The translations under genes and the position numbers were made by a program. This document shows, in pieces, positions 1-7,212 of a DNA stretch of 11,918 bases. Location: assembly GCA_030634235.1 (NCBI GenBank), contig DAOWBD010000016.1, positions 1 to 11,918 of the forward strand, in the 5' to 3' direction. Each line of letters opens with the position of its first letter. Position 1 is the stretch's first letter. This DNA is from Candidatus Omnitrophota bacterium (GTDB lineage Bacteria > Omnitrophota > Gorgyraeia > Zapsychrales > Zapsychraceae). The notes below the pieces were generated by a model. It was not told where the DNA came from. It saw only the letters and a program-made list of their open reading frames with translations, and made no database searches.

Positions 1-63
1 ATAGCACTTGCGCTCGACCGTGCTGTCTTTGGCCATGTATGTTTTTTGTATTGGTGTTGCCAT
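1..63 (-). CDS. rplM: Ribosomal protein L13 (uL13), N-terminal fragment
   Basis: The window edge cuts this gene after 21 codons. The fragment starts MATPIQKTYMAKDSTVERKCY and matches the L13 N-terminus, where a KT-[YF]-x-AK segment is followed by V-x-RKWY. Here the usual Trp is Cys. L13 is an early-assembling protein of the large ribosomal subunit, normally about 140-150 residues and usually followed by rpsI. A position downstream of truA is a common bacterial arrangement, which supports the call. The ATG at 61-63 is preceded by a good promoter at 116-143 and a leader of about 45 nt, so rplM probably has its own strong transcription in addition to read-through from truA. The second in-frame ATG (codon 10) is a possible alternative start but would remove the conserved KTY. 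Confidence 0.8.
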   Translation of the reverse strand, partial: MATPIQKTYMAKDSTVERKCY

Positions 64-115
64 GGATAACCCTATTTTTAACTGAGATACACTGATTCCG
101 ACTTATGAGTACAAA

Positions 116-143
116 AGTATAGCATTTTCTATAAAGATGTCAA
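116..143 (-). promoter_or_regulatory. Sigma70-type promoter for rplM, extended -10
   Basis: Read on the minus strand there is a perfect -35 TTGACA (138-143), a 16-nt spacer ending in TGC, and a -10 TATACT (116-121). TGn directly before the -10 makes it an extended -10 element. Predicted transcription start is near 109, giving a leader of about 45 nt before rplM. This is the best match to consensus in the window, which fits a ribosomal-protein operon. Confidence 0.75.
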
Positions 144-152
144 CACTTTTAA

Positions 153-177
153 TACCCTGTTTTAGTACCCTGTTTAG
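153..177. repeat. Short tandem duplication at the truA stop codon
   Basis: On the plus strand, TACCCTGTTTTAG (153-165) is followed at once by TACCCTGTTTAG (166-177), differing by one T. On the minus strand the copies carry the truA stop codon TAA and a second in-frame TAA 12 nt later, so the Tyr-stop end of truA has been duplicated. It may be replication slippage that left a fail-safe stop. No hairpin terminator is seen here. Confidence 0.7.
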
Positions 178-953
178 TATTTAACCTCAAGCAATGCCAA
201 GCCCTTAGGCTTTGCCGTTATGCCGGCGGTTGTACGGTCCTTTTTGGCGAGTATTTGCTTGATACTTCCCTTAGCTAATTTACCACTTCCCGCCTCAAGT
301 AAGGTTCCTACGATATTGCGCACCATCTTGTAAAGAAATCCGTTCGCCTCGATATTAAATGTCAGAAAATCCCCTTTTTTTGTGATCGTAAGGCGCTTAA
401 TAGTGCGGACGGTGTTTTCCTTTATGCCCTTCTTACGCTTAGCCGGATCAGAGGCGGTAAAAGATTTGAAATCGTGACGCCCCAGTAAAGATCCTGCCTC
501 TTCCCTCATGGATCGGACATTAAGTTTATAGGGATAGACCAGGCAGAAGTTTCTCTGTTGGGCACAGCGCGCAGAGCGGTTGAGGACCGTGTAGCGATAG
601 ACCTTTGACTTTACGCTGTATTGCGCGTGAAAATCCGGTGAAGTTTCCTCGACATTTATGATCGCAATATCTTCCGGCAAATTCGCATTTAAAGCGCTCT
701 GTATTTTTTCGACTGGCATTATTGATCGTGTCTTGAAGTTTGCGACTTGTCCGAGCGCGTGTACGCCGCTGTCCGTTCTTCCTGACCCGGCCAGTTTTAA
801 GTTTTGCTTAAAGACCTTTTTCAAAACTTTTTCGATCTCGCCCTGAATGGTTCGTTGAGATCTTGAGGTGGCTTGCGTGCTGCGCGCGGTTTGCGTTTGC
901 CAACCGTTAAAACCGGTTCCGTCATATTCGATGGTTAATTTGATATTGCGCAT
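174..953 (-). CDS. truA: tRNA pseudouridine(38-40) synthase TruA
   Basis: This enzyme isomerises uridines 38-40 in the anticodon arm of many tRNAs. The start at 953 gives 259 residues, close to the family norm, and begins MRNIKLTIEYDGTGFNGWQ, the standard TruA opening. The catalytic Asp is D61 in GRTDSGVHA. Other family blocks are visible: SKVYRYT near 118-124, GRHDFKSF, and NGFLYKMVRNIVGTLLE towards the C-terminus. A Ser/Thr/Arg-rich stretch at about 22-33 looks like a small insertion after the first strand. The reading frame stays open 59 codons further upstream, but that part overlaps the preceding gene and lacks TruA similarity, so the internal ATG is preferred. The gap to the upstream gene is only 10 nt and there is no clear Shine-Dalgarno, suggesting translational coupling. 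Confidence 0.95.
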   Translation of the reverse strand: MRNIKLTIEYDGTGFNGWQTQTARSTQATSRSQRTIQGEIEKVLKKVFKQNLKLAGSGRTDSGVHALGQVANFKTRSIMPVEKIQSALNANLPEDIAIINVEETSPDFHAQYSVKSKVYRYTVLNRSARCAQQRNFCLVYPYKLNVRSMREEAGSLLGRHDFKSFTASDPAKRKKGIKENTVRTIKRLTITKKGDFLTFNIEANGFLYKMVRNIVGTLLEAGSGKLAKGSIKQILAKKDRTTAGITAKPKGLALLEVKY

Positions 954-963
954 GATGGAAAGA

Positions 964-2172
964 TCAATTTTTGTAGGAAATAATGGCCTCGTTGATTTGC
1001 CATTTTGTAATATCCAGTTCTCCGGCGTATATGACGGTTGGCCCTCTAAACGGGGTTGAATCAATGCAGCCGACGATAGGGATATATCCGCATGGGCGGC
1101 TTTTATGAAAGCGGAAATCCTGCCAGACAAAAACGGGTTTTTCGTCCCTGTAGACGCCGAATAACCGGTCGACGGTATTGATCAGAATTTTCGGCTTTTC
1201 CCATTTTCCGTCTTCCCCGAGTTTTTTCACTTTAAGGTAGCCGCAGGTGTAAGAACGGTTTATTCCCGGGATAAGGCCGAACCAGCTCGACTGGCAGGGC
1301 GTAAAATAAAATTGATATAAAATATCATCTGATGTTAGGAAATAGGATTTCTTCATAAACGGCAAATTTTCCTTTTTCCAGGTCTTGCCGAGATCCTTGG
1401 ATGTCTCCATGTAGGTGCGCACGGGGCACCGGAGCCTCCCTTTTACTTTCTCGCAACTGCCGCGGGTAAGGTACAAGATATCGTTATGCCAATAGAAGTC
1501 CGCGGGATAATCAAAGTTCGTCAGCCGGTTATAGACGGAAACGGTCTTGAGAATATTGAATTCGGGGTCAAAAAGATACGTTGTCTCGTCGCGCAAATTG
1601 AAGATCGTTAGGACATGGTTTTGAGCATTACCGAATATCTTGATATATTTTCCGAATTTGTCTCGGGGCAGAGAGAATTTGGCCTTGACTGAGAACGGAT
1701 GCAAGCTTTTTAGCTCCGACCAGGAACTCCCTTGATCGGAACTGTAAATAACATAAGACAGGTCGGAAAGATTGAATTTCATTCTTGTCTCAGAGTTTAA
1801 GGTGTCGAAGAACAGGTAAACATAGTTGTTAAATTCAAGACAGTTAGGCCCAAGGTCTTGGATACTTTCGGCCTTGCCGTCGCATGTATTGATAAGCTTG
1901 ATGATCTCGTGGTTTTCGTAGTGGAACGTGACTTCGTGAGGCTGGAGCTGCGAATAATCGGCATCTTTTTCTAATTCGCGAATGGTCCAGGTGATCTGGC
2001 ATGCATTGAAGTCTTTTGAGGAGTAGCCGCCCTGCTCTTTGATCTCTTCGATGCGGTTGGCCATTTCGTGGTCAATGACTTGGTTATTGTCGAGGCCGGC
2101 ATACAGGCTGCTGGGAAACCCGATAAGAAAAGACAGCAAGAATATGACTAGTGCACGATAGGCTTGTCGCAT
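964..2172 (-). CDS. Secreted Asp-box (sialidase/BNR-like fold) protein of unknown function
   Basis: No specific family is recognised. The 402-residue protein begins with a positively charged N-terminus, a hydrophobic core and a likely signal peptidase site after A25 (LYA-G), so it is probably exported. It contains two Asp-box motifs, S-x-D-x-G-x-x-W, at 144-151 (SSDQGSSW) and 258-265 (SKDLGKTW). These are typical of beta-hairpin turns in sialidase-like beta-propellers and related folds. The phrases around them (YSSDQGSSWSE, TSKDLGKTWKKE) also fit. Nine cysteines follow the signal peptide (58, 97, 111, 240, 249, 293, 310, 361, 369), suggesting disulfides in an oxidising compartment. The Arg-triad residues of true sialidases cannot be assigned, so enzymatic activity is not claimed. 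It lies 15 nt after asd and 10 nt before truA, so it is probably co-transcribed with housekeeping genes, which is odd for such a protein. The start has no clear Shine-Dalgarno. Confidence 0.7.
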   Translation of the reverse strand: MRQAYRALVIFLLSFLIGFPSSLYAGLDNNQVIDHEMANRIEEIKEQGGYSSKDFNACQITWTIRELEKDADYSQLQPHEVTFHYENHEIIKLINTCDGKAESIQDLGPNCLEFNNYVYLFFDTLNSETRMKFNLSDLSYVIYSSDQGSSWSELKSLHPFSVKAKFSLPRDKFGKYIKIFGNAQNHVLTIFNLRDETTYLFDPEFNILKTVSVYNRLTNFDYPADFYWHNDILYLTRGSCEKVKGRLRCPVRTYMETSKDLGKTWKKENLPFMKKSYFLTSDDILYQFYFTPCQSSWFGLIPGINRSYTCGYLKVKKLGEDGKWEKPKILINTVDRLFGVYRDEKPVFVWQDFRFHKSRPCGYIPIVGCIDSTPFRGPTVIYAGELDITKWQINEAIISYKN

Positions 2173-2187
2173 AAGGAAGTATCTATA

Positions 2188-3180
2188 TTAGAGGTTTCCG
2201 TTCTTCACGAGCTCTTCGGCGATCTGAACGGCGTTAAGCGCGGCCCCTTTGCGCAGGTTGTCGGAAACGATCCATAAATTAAGACCGTTTGCGATCGATT
2301 CGTCTTCACGGATGCGACCGACAAATGTATCGTCCTTACCGGCGGCATCAAGCGGAAGAGGATATTGATTGTTCGCAATATCGTCGATGACGATCACGCC
2401 GGGAGCGCCGGAAAGCAATTCGATCGCTTTATCGCGGGTGATCTTCTTTTCGGTCTCGATATTGACCGATTCACTGTGAGAGCGTATCACCGGCACGCGC
2501 ACGCATGTTGCCGTCACACCGATCGAATCGTCCTCGAGGATCTTGCGGGTCTCATTGACCATTTTAACCTCTTCCTTCGTGTAGAAATTCGGCAATGGAA
2601 CATCAATATGCGGAAGCATGTTAAACGCGATTGGATGCGGGAATTTTGTCGGCGGGTAAGAAGGATCGGCCGACTGTTTCACAAGTTCGGTAATGCCTTC
2701 CGCTCCTGCTCCGGACACGGACTGGTATGTCGAGACGACGACCCTTTTGATTTTGGCGTAATCGTGTAACGGCTTCAGGGCCACGACCATTTGGATCGTC
2801 GAGCAGTTTGGGTTGGCGATGATCCCCTTATGCCTCTTGATCGCCTCCGGATTAACTTCCGGGACGACCAACGGAACTTCGGGATCCATGCGGAACTGGC
2901 TGGTGTTATCGATAACAACGCAACCGTCCTTGACGGCAATTGGCGCCCAGACCTTACTGACGGACGCGCCCGGCGAGAATAAACCGATGTCAACGCCCTT
3001 GAACGTGTCTTCAGTTATTTTTTCAATGCGGTTTCCCTGGACATCTGTCGTGTTTTCCTTAATAGAGGTGGAAACGAGTTTCAATTGATCGTAAGGAAAA
3101 TCACGTTCCTTAAGGATTTTGAGCATTTCAAGCCCGACGGCCCCTCGACAGCCGACGATTGCGACATTGTATTTCTTCAT
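2188..3180 (-). CDS. asd: Aspartate-semialdehyde dehydrogenase
   Basis: It reduces L-aspartyl-4-phosphate with NADPH to aspartate semialdehyde, the branch point to lysine/diaminopimelate, threonine and methionine. The 330-residue length is normal. The catalytic Cys is C126 in NPNCST. Q153 in STYQSVSGAG and R228/H235 in CVRVPV...HSESVNIE match the substrate-binding and acid-base residues of the family. The N-terminal dinucleotide-binding loop reads GCRGAVG (10-16) where the family nearly always has GxTGxVG, so Arg replaces the usual Thr. The start is well supported: AGGAGG at 3189-3194 lies 8 nt before the ATG, overlapping the end of the upstream leuB-type gene (gap 14 nt). The leuB-asd-truA order is, as I recall, also seen in deltaproteobacterial genomes, and supports an operon. 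Confidence 0.95.
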   Translation of the reverse strand: MKKYNVAIVGCRGAVGLEMLKILKERDFPYDQLKLVSTSIKENTTDVQGNRIEKITEDTFKGVDIGLFSPGASVSKVWAPIAVKDGCVVIDNTSQFRMDPEVPLVVPEVNPEAIKRHKGIIANPNCSTIQMVVALKPLHDYAKIKRVVVSTYQSVSGAGAEGITELVKQSADPSYPPTKFPHPIAFNMLPHIDVPLPNFYTKEEVKMVNETRKILEDDSIGVTATCVRVPVIRSHSESVNIETEKKITRDKAIELLSGAPGVIVIDDIANNQYPLPLDAAGKDDTFVGRIREDESIANGLNLWIVSDNLRKGAALNAVQIAEELVKNGNL

Positions 3181-3194
3181 CCTTCAAACCTCCT

Positions 3195-4301
3195 CTATGA
3201 CTTCAATTGTTCTGTGATCATATCTCCGATTTCGGTGGTTGTATACCCCATTTCACCGACGAGCATGGATTTCATTTTCTTAATGACTTTCCGGGTAGCG
3301 GTTTCGATGTTTTCGGTCGCTTCTTTTTCGCCTAAATGGTTGAGCATCATCTGGGCGGTCAGGATAGCAGCGATCGGATTAATAACATTCTTGCCCGTGA
3401 ACGACGGCGCCGTGCCGTGGACCGGTTCGAACATGCTCACACCCGACGGATTGATGTTTCCGCTCGGGGCAACGCCCATCCCGCCTTGCGTGACGGCGGC
3501 CAAATCCGTGATGATATCGCCGAACATGTTGCCGGTGACAATGCCGTCGAAACGCTGCGGGCTTTCGATCATGTAAATGCAAATAGCGTCGACGTGACAG
3601 TAATCCGTCAGGATCTCCGGATAATCGGCGGCGACCTCGTTGAACGTTCTGTCCCACAGGTCATACGCATAGGTCAGGACATTGGTCTTCCCGCAAAGTG
3701 TCAGCTTGCCGACGAACCCCTTCTCTTTTTCTTCCGGGCTTAAACCTTTCCAGGGTGACGCGGCGTGACGTTTTTTGATCAGATCGAACGCGAAACGGAC
3801 GCAGCGCTCGACCTGCTTGCGCGAATATACCATCGACTGGATAGCCACTTCATCCGGTGTTCCCTTTTTCTGGAATTCTCCGATGCCGGTGTATAACCCT
3901 CCCGTATTCTCTCGGATAACGACGTAATCAATGTCCTGCGGTGTCTTACCCTTTAAAGGTGTTGTGACGTTCTCGTAAAGCCGTACCGGTCTTAAATTAA
4001 TATATTGGTCCAGATCGAAGCGCAGTTTTAACAGGATGCCTTTTTCCAAGATTCCGGGTTTAACATCCGGATGGCCGATGCCGCCGAGATAGATCGCGTC
4101 GAATTGCCTTAACTGTTCGACCTCCTCGTCGGAAAGCACCTCGCCGGTTTTCAGATAGCGTTCTCCTCCGAAATCGAAATCTGTCGTCTCTAAAGTAAAA
4201 TTGTATTTGCTTGCGGCGGCGTTGAGGACCTTTAAGCCTTCGGCAACAACTTCCGGACCGATGCCGTCGCCCCCGATAACAGCAATTTTATAATTGTTCA
4301 T
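3195..4301 (-). CDS. leuB: 3-isopropylmalate dehydrogenase-type decarboxylating dehydrogenase
   Basis: This belongs to the isocitrate/isopropylmalate/tartrate dehydrogenase family of metal-dependent, beta-decarboxylating NAD(P) enzymes. The likely role is oxidation of 3-isopropylmalate in leucine synthesis. Visible family residues are R94, R104 and R130 for the substrate carboxylates, Y137, K205 (LCGKTNVL), and metal-binding D238, D262 and D266 in the NMFGDIITD block. Features differ from classical LeuB: the segment EKGILLKLRFDLDQYINLRP has one residue more than Thermus-type LeuB and resembles tartrate dehydrogenase-like members; there is an insert PWKGLSPEEKEKGFVGK near 183-199; and the usual NAD-selecting Asp after HGTAP is Ser (S300). 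Substrate and cofactor are therefore less certain than the family. Gaps are 20 nt from fabF and 14 nt to asd. Isocitrate or homoisocitrate remain possible substrates. Confidence 0.8.
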   Translation of the reverse strand: MNNYKIAVIGGDGIGPEVVAEGLKVLNAAASKYNFTLETTDFDFGGERYLKTGEVLSDEEVEQLRQFDAIYLGGIGHPDVKPGILEKGILLKLRFDLDQYINLRPVRLYENVTTPLKGKTPQDIDYVVIRENTGGLYTGIGEFQKKGTPDEVAIQSMVYSRKQVERCVRFAFDLIKKRHAASPWKGLSPEEKEKGFVGKLTLCGKTNVLTYAYDLWDRTFNEVAADYPEILTDYCHVDAICIYMIESPQRFDGIVTGNMFGDIITDLAAVTQGGMGVAPSGNINPSGVSMFEPVHGTAPSFTGKNVINPIAAILTAQMMLNHLGEKEATENIETATRKVIKKMKSMLVGEMGYTTTEIGDMITEQLKS

Positions 4302-4321
4302 GATCTGGTTTCTTCTAGGAA

Positions 4322-5566
4322 TTATTCCTGAAATTTTTTAACGATGATGCTCGCGTTGTGCCCACCGAACCCTAAAGAATTCGACATAGCCGTTGTGACC
4401 TGTACTTCCCGGGCTGTATTGGGAACATAATCAAGGTCACAATCCGGATCAGGTGTTTCATAGTTGATCGTAGGCGGCACAATATTATTTTGAATCGCAC
4501 CGATACAGGCGGCAAATTCAATGCCTCCAGCGGCACCTAATAAATGGCCGGTCATTGATTTTGTTGAACTGATAGGTACCTTCTTAGCATAATCTTTAAA
4601 AACGGTTTTGATCGCAAGCGTTTCAACTTTATCATTGAGCTTCGTCGATGTTCCATGAGCATTGATATAGGAAATGTCCTGAGGTGTTATTCCGGCATCA
4701 TTCAAAGCGAGTTCCATTGCTCTTGCGGCACCTTCGCCGGACGGTTCCGGAGCCGTGATGTGAAACGCGTCTGACGTTCGTCCATAACCGATTATTTCGG
4801 CGAGGATTGTTGCGCCGCGCGCTTTAGCATGGTCTAAAGATTCTAAAATGGCAACGCCGGCCCCTTCCGCCATCACGAACCCGTCGCGATTAAGGTCGAA
4901 CGGCCTCGAAGCTTTTTGCGGCGTGTCATTTTGTTTTGTTAAGGCCTTCAGCGCGCAGAAACCGCCGATGCCGAGGATCGTGGTTGCACTTTCCGTTCCG
5001 CCGGCGATCATCACGTCAGCGTCGCCGTACTGAATGAAGCGAAAGGCATCACCGATCGCGTTCGTTGCTGTCGAGCAAGCTGTTGTGATACAGGATGAAG
5101 GTCCTTTCGCGCCCGTGCGGATCGAAACCTGCCCTGCTGCTTCATTAATGATGATCTTGGGGATAAAGTGCGGGCTGATTTTTCGCGGGCCCTTATCCAG
5201 ATATTTTTGATATTCATCCTGGAGCGTTTGAATGCTGCCGATCCCCGATCCGACGAGAACGCCGAAGCGGTTACGGTCGATGCTGTTAAGGTCGAGCTTT
5301 GCGTGGGCGATGGCCTCGTCGCTGCTGACCGCGGCGAACTGGACGAATGGAGCGAGGTTACGCGCTTCTTTTGTCGAGAAATGATCAAGGGGATCATAGT
5401 CCTTGATCTCACCGGCAATGCGACAGTCGAAACCGGTTGCGTCGAAATGCGTAATCGGTCCGATTCCGTTTTCTCCGGCGATGAGGGCCTTCCAGAATTT
5501 CTCTGCCCCGCATCCGATCGGGGACATGACCCCTAACCCTGTTATAACAACACGTCTTTTTTCCAT
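4322..5566 (-). CDS. fabF: Beta-ketoacyl-ACP synthase II (KAS II)
   Basis: It condenses malonyl-ACP with a growing acyl-ACP in each round of fatty-acid elongation. At 414 residues it has typical FabF length. The Cys-His-His triad is C164 (TTACSTA), H304 (NAHGTST) and H341 (MTGHLLGAAG), with the conserved Lys K336 (STKSMTGH). The two His residues mark the FabF/FabB class rather than FabH. The gating-loop motif GFGGHN is present at 399-404. It begins MEKRRVVITGLGVMSPIG, the normal start; no strong Shine-Dalgarno precedes it. It follows acpP by an 88-nt gap, the longest inside this gene run apart from the pre-fabG gap region, and that gap contains a stable hairpin (5591-5619). Co-transcription with fabG and acpP is the standard arrangement. 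Confidence 0.97.
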   Translation of the reverse strand: MEKRRVVITGLGVMSPIGCGAEKFWKALIAGENGIGPITHFDATGFDCRIAGEIKDYDPLDHFSTKEARNLAPFVQFAAVSSDEAIAHAKLDLNSIDRNRFGVLVGSGIGSIQTLQDEYQKYLDKGPRKISPHFIPKIIINEAAGQVSIRTGAKGPSSCITTACSTATNAIGDAFRFIQYGDADVMIAGGTESATTILGIGGFCALKALTKQNDTPQKASRPFDLNRDGFVMAEGAGVAILESLDHAKARGATILAEIIGYGRTSDAFHITAPEPSGEGAARAMELALNDAGITPQDISYINAHGTSTKLNDKVETLAIKTVFKDYAKKVPISSTKSMTGHLLGAAGGIEFAACIGAIQNNIVPPTINYETPDPDCDLDYVPNTAREVQVTTAMSNSLGFGGHNASIIVKKFQE

Positions 5567-5590
5567 ATCGACTTAAACCCACTTATAGTA

Positions 5591-5619
5591 CAAGGCCCCG
5601 GCGGTACGCCGAGGCATTG
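5591..5619 (-). other. Intercistronic RNA hairpin between acpP and fabF
   Basis: As minus-strand RNA the 29 nt fold into a near-continuous stem: CAA/UUG, then one U-C mismatch, GCC/GGC, one U-G wobble, CGGCG/CGCCG, and a UAC loop. On the plus strand the wobble becomes a C-A mismatch, so the structure is better as the transcript of these genes. It is not followed by a U-run, so it is not a canonical intrinsic terminator. A role in partial termination or in protecting the acpP 3' end is inferred, consistent with carrier protein being needed in larger amounts than FabF. Confidence 0.6.
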
Positions 5620-5654
5620 TAATTATGATCGTATAAATACTAAGGTAATCAGTT

Positions 5655-5897
5655 TTATTCTTTTTGAGGAGCTTTTTCGTTGATATACTTGATAGCGTCG
5701 CCGACACAAGTCATTTTCTCGGCATCTTCATCAGGGATCTCAACGCCAAATTCCTCTTCTAACGCCATAATGAGCTCAACGGTATCTAAGGAATCTGCAC
5801 CGAGATCATCAATGAAAGATGCTTCGGGTGTAACTTCTTCTGGCTTGACACCAAGTTGTTCTGCGATGATTGACTTAATTCTTTCTTCGACTGCCAT
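5655..5897 (-). CDS. acpP: Acyl carrier protein
   Basis: This small acidic carrier holds fatty-acyl intermediates on a 4'-phosphopantetheine arm during type II fatty-acid synthesis. At 80 residues it has the standard length. The attachment serine is S36 in the GADSLDTVELIMALEEEFG helix-II motif, which is almost invariant in fatty-acid ACPs. The C-terminal helices (IPDEDAEKM, VGDAIKYI) are also normal. The start is strongly supported by a purine-rich AGGAGGAGGA tract at 5901-5910, 3-7 nt before the ATG, which is the strongest ribosome binding site in the window. This fits the high demand for ACP. It sits between fabG (34-nt gap) and fabF. Confidence 0.98.
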   Translation of the reverse strand: MAVEERIKSIIAEQLGVKPEEVTPEASFIDDLGADSLDTVELIMALEEEFGVEIPDEDAEKMTCVGDAIKYINEKAPQKE

Positions 5898-5931
5898 TAA
5901 TCCTCCTCCTTTTTTTTGCCTTCACAAATAG

Positions 5932-6672
5932 TTAAATGGCCATTCCGCCATCGACTACGATCGTTTGTCCTGTAATATAGCTTGCTTCGTTTGAAGCAAG
6001 AAAAAGGCACGCGCCGGCAACGTCTTTTGCGGTTCCCAGCAATCCCAGAGGAATCTGCTTGAGCAATGTTTCACGGACGTTGTCATCTAGTTTTGCGGTC
6101 ATGGCTGTTTGAATATAGCCTGGGGCGATCGCGTTGGCGGTAATGCCGCGCGACGCCAGTTCCCGCGCAATGGATTTGGTAAAACCAATGACGCCCGCTT
6201 TTGTCGCGGCGTAATTGGCCTGACCGGCGTTTCCCCGTATTCCAATGATCGATGCAATATTAATGATCCGCCCTTTCCGGGCCTTCATCATCGCTTTTGT
6301 AACAGCTTTGGTGCAGACAAACGGACCGCGGAGATTCACGTTAACAACGGCATCCCAATCGGTTTCGCTCATTCGAAGGAGTAAATTATCTTTCGTAATG
6401 CCTGCGTTGTTAACTAATATATCAACCCTCTTATATTTGTCAAGAATTTTCGTGACCATTTCCTGCACATTTTGAAGGCTTGTTACGTCGCAGCAAAAGC
6501 TTTCGGCCTTCAGGCCCCGGCCGGTAAATTCATTCTTGGTTTCCTCGGCTAATTCGGCATTAACGTCAATGATCATGACGATCGCCCCTTCTTCCGCGAA
6601 GGCCTGGGCGATCTCTTTGCCGATCCCTTGCGATGAGCCGGTTACCATAACAACTTCGTCTTTAAAACGCAT
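5932..6672 (-). CDS. fabG: 3-oxoacyl-ACP reductase FabG
   Basis: It reduces 3-oxoacyl-ACP to 3-hydroxyacyl-ACP, the first reductive step of fatty-acid elongation. It is a 246-residue short-chain dehydrogenase with the cofactor loop TGSSQGIG at 11-18, NNAG at 88-91, the catalytic Ser-Tyr-Lys set S141, Y154 and K158, and the C-terminal signature ending VVDGGMAI. The end of the second strand is IIDVN with Asp at 36; an acidic residue there commonly favours NADH over NADPH in this superfamily, so cofactor use may differ from E. coli FabG (inference). Direct linkage to acpP and fabF gives confidence over other SDRs. It appears to start a transcription unit from the promoter at 6717-6744, although read-through from fxsA is also possible. 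fabD and fabH are not in this window. Confidence 0.94.
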   Translation of the reverse strand: MRFKDEVVMVTGSSQGIGKEIAQAFAEEGAIVMIIDVNAELAEETKNEFTGRGLKAESFCCDVTSLQNVQEMVTKILDKYKRVDILVNNAGITKDNLLLRMSETDWDAVVNVNLRGPFVCTKAVTKAMMKARKGRIINIASIIGIRGNAGQANYAATKAGVIGFTKSIARELASRGITANAIAPGYIQTAMTAKLDDNVRETLLKQIPLGLLGTAKDVAGACLFLASNEASYITGQTIVVDGGMAI

Positions 6673-6716
6673 ATCTCAATTTCTCTTGGTTATTCTCTTT
6701 TTTGATGATTCGGCTT

Positions 6717-6744
6717 ATGATATCAACTCAACCCTCATTTGCAA
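6717..6744 (-). promoter_or_regulatory. Putative extended -10 promoter for fabG-acpP-fabF
   Basis: In the 83-nt gap between fxsA and fabG, the minus strand reads TTGCAA (6739-6744), a 16-nt spacer ending TGA, and TATCAT (6717-6722). The -35 matches consensus at 4 of 6 and the -10 at 5 of 6, with an extended TGn. The predicted start near 6710 leaves a leader of about 38 nt before fabG. Confidence 0.5.
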
Positions 6745-6755
6745 GGAAAAAATGA

Positions 6756-7187
6756 TCAGATATCGATATCATCATAATGATTGTCAGCCCGGTTAAAAGG
6801 CGTAAAGGTGACGATCTGCTCCCTTGCGATCATTTCCTCGAATTTCTTTCTGGACCACTTCTTAATAAGCGCCCGTGCCCAGGGGATCAAGAGCAGAAAT
6901 CCGATCGTATCGGTGATAAACCCGGGTGTCAACAGGACAACCCCGCCTACCAGGATCATGAGCCCATCGATCAGCTGGTCATTAGGCATGACCCCGCGGT
7001 TGAGGTCGTTCTGGATCTTTTTCAGTACAAGGAACCCCTGCAGTCGCGCCAGGTAGGCGCCGAGGACACCGGTAAAAATGATGATAAATAAAGTGTTTCC
7101 CAGTCCGATGTTCGAGCCGATCTTGATCAAAAGAGCGAGCTCGACAGCAGGCAAGATGGTAAATAGTAATACTAAATAAACGAACAT
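6756..7187 (-). CDS. fxsA: FxsA family membrane protein
   Basis: FxsA-family proteins are small inner-membrane proteins. The E. coli member was named for suppressing F-plasmid exclusion of phage T7 when overproduced, but its normal cellular role is not established. This 143-residue protein has hydrophobic segments at about 1-22, 28-47 and 73-103, followed by a charged cytoplasmic-type tail ending NHYDDIDI. The signature region GGVVLLTPGFITDTIGFLLL (81-100) with following PWAR is diagnostic for the family. ILPAVELALLIKIG near the N-terminus and the GxxLARLQG segment also match. It lies 25 nt downstream of folK and 83 nt before fabG, so it seems to be the last gene of the pterin cluster. No Shine-Dalgarno of note precedes the ATG. 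Confidence 0.9.
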   Translation of the reverse strand: MFVYLVLLFTILPAVELALLIKIGSNIGLGNTLFIIIFTGVLGAYLARLQGFLVLKKIQNDLNRGVMPNDQLIDGLMILVGGVVLLTPGFITDTIGFLLLIPWARALIKKWSRKKFEEMIAREQIVTFTPFNRADNHYDDIDI

Positions 7188-7212
7188 GTTGAGGTGCTTT
7201 CTTTTTCAGGTG

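Noticed and set aside
954..1130. A 59-codon N-terminal extension of TruA
   Set aside because: It overlaps the 3' end of the upstream gene in another frame and has no TruA similarity; the ATG at 953 begins the canonical MRNIKLTIEYDG.
3085..3743. Plus-strand ORFs opposite asd and the leuB-type gene
   Set aside because: They lie antisense to genes with intact catalytic motifs, have no recognisable domain and no ribosome binding site; they are by-products of codon use.
5567..5654. A separate fabF promoter
   Set aside because: Candidate boxes (CATAAT, TATAAG) lack -35 partners at proper spacing; read-through from acpP is simpler.
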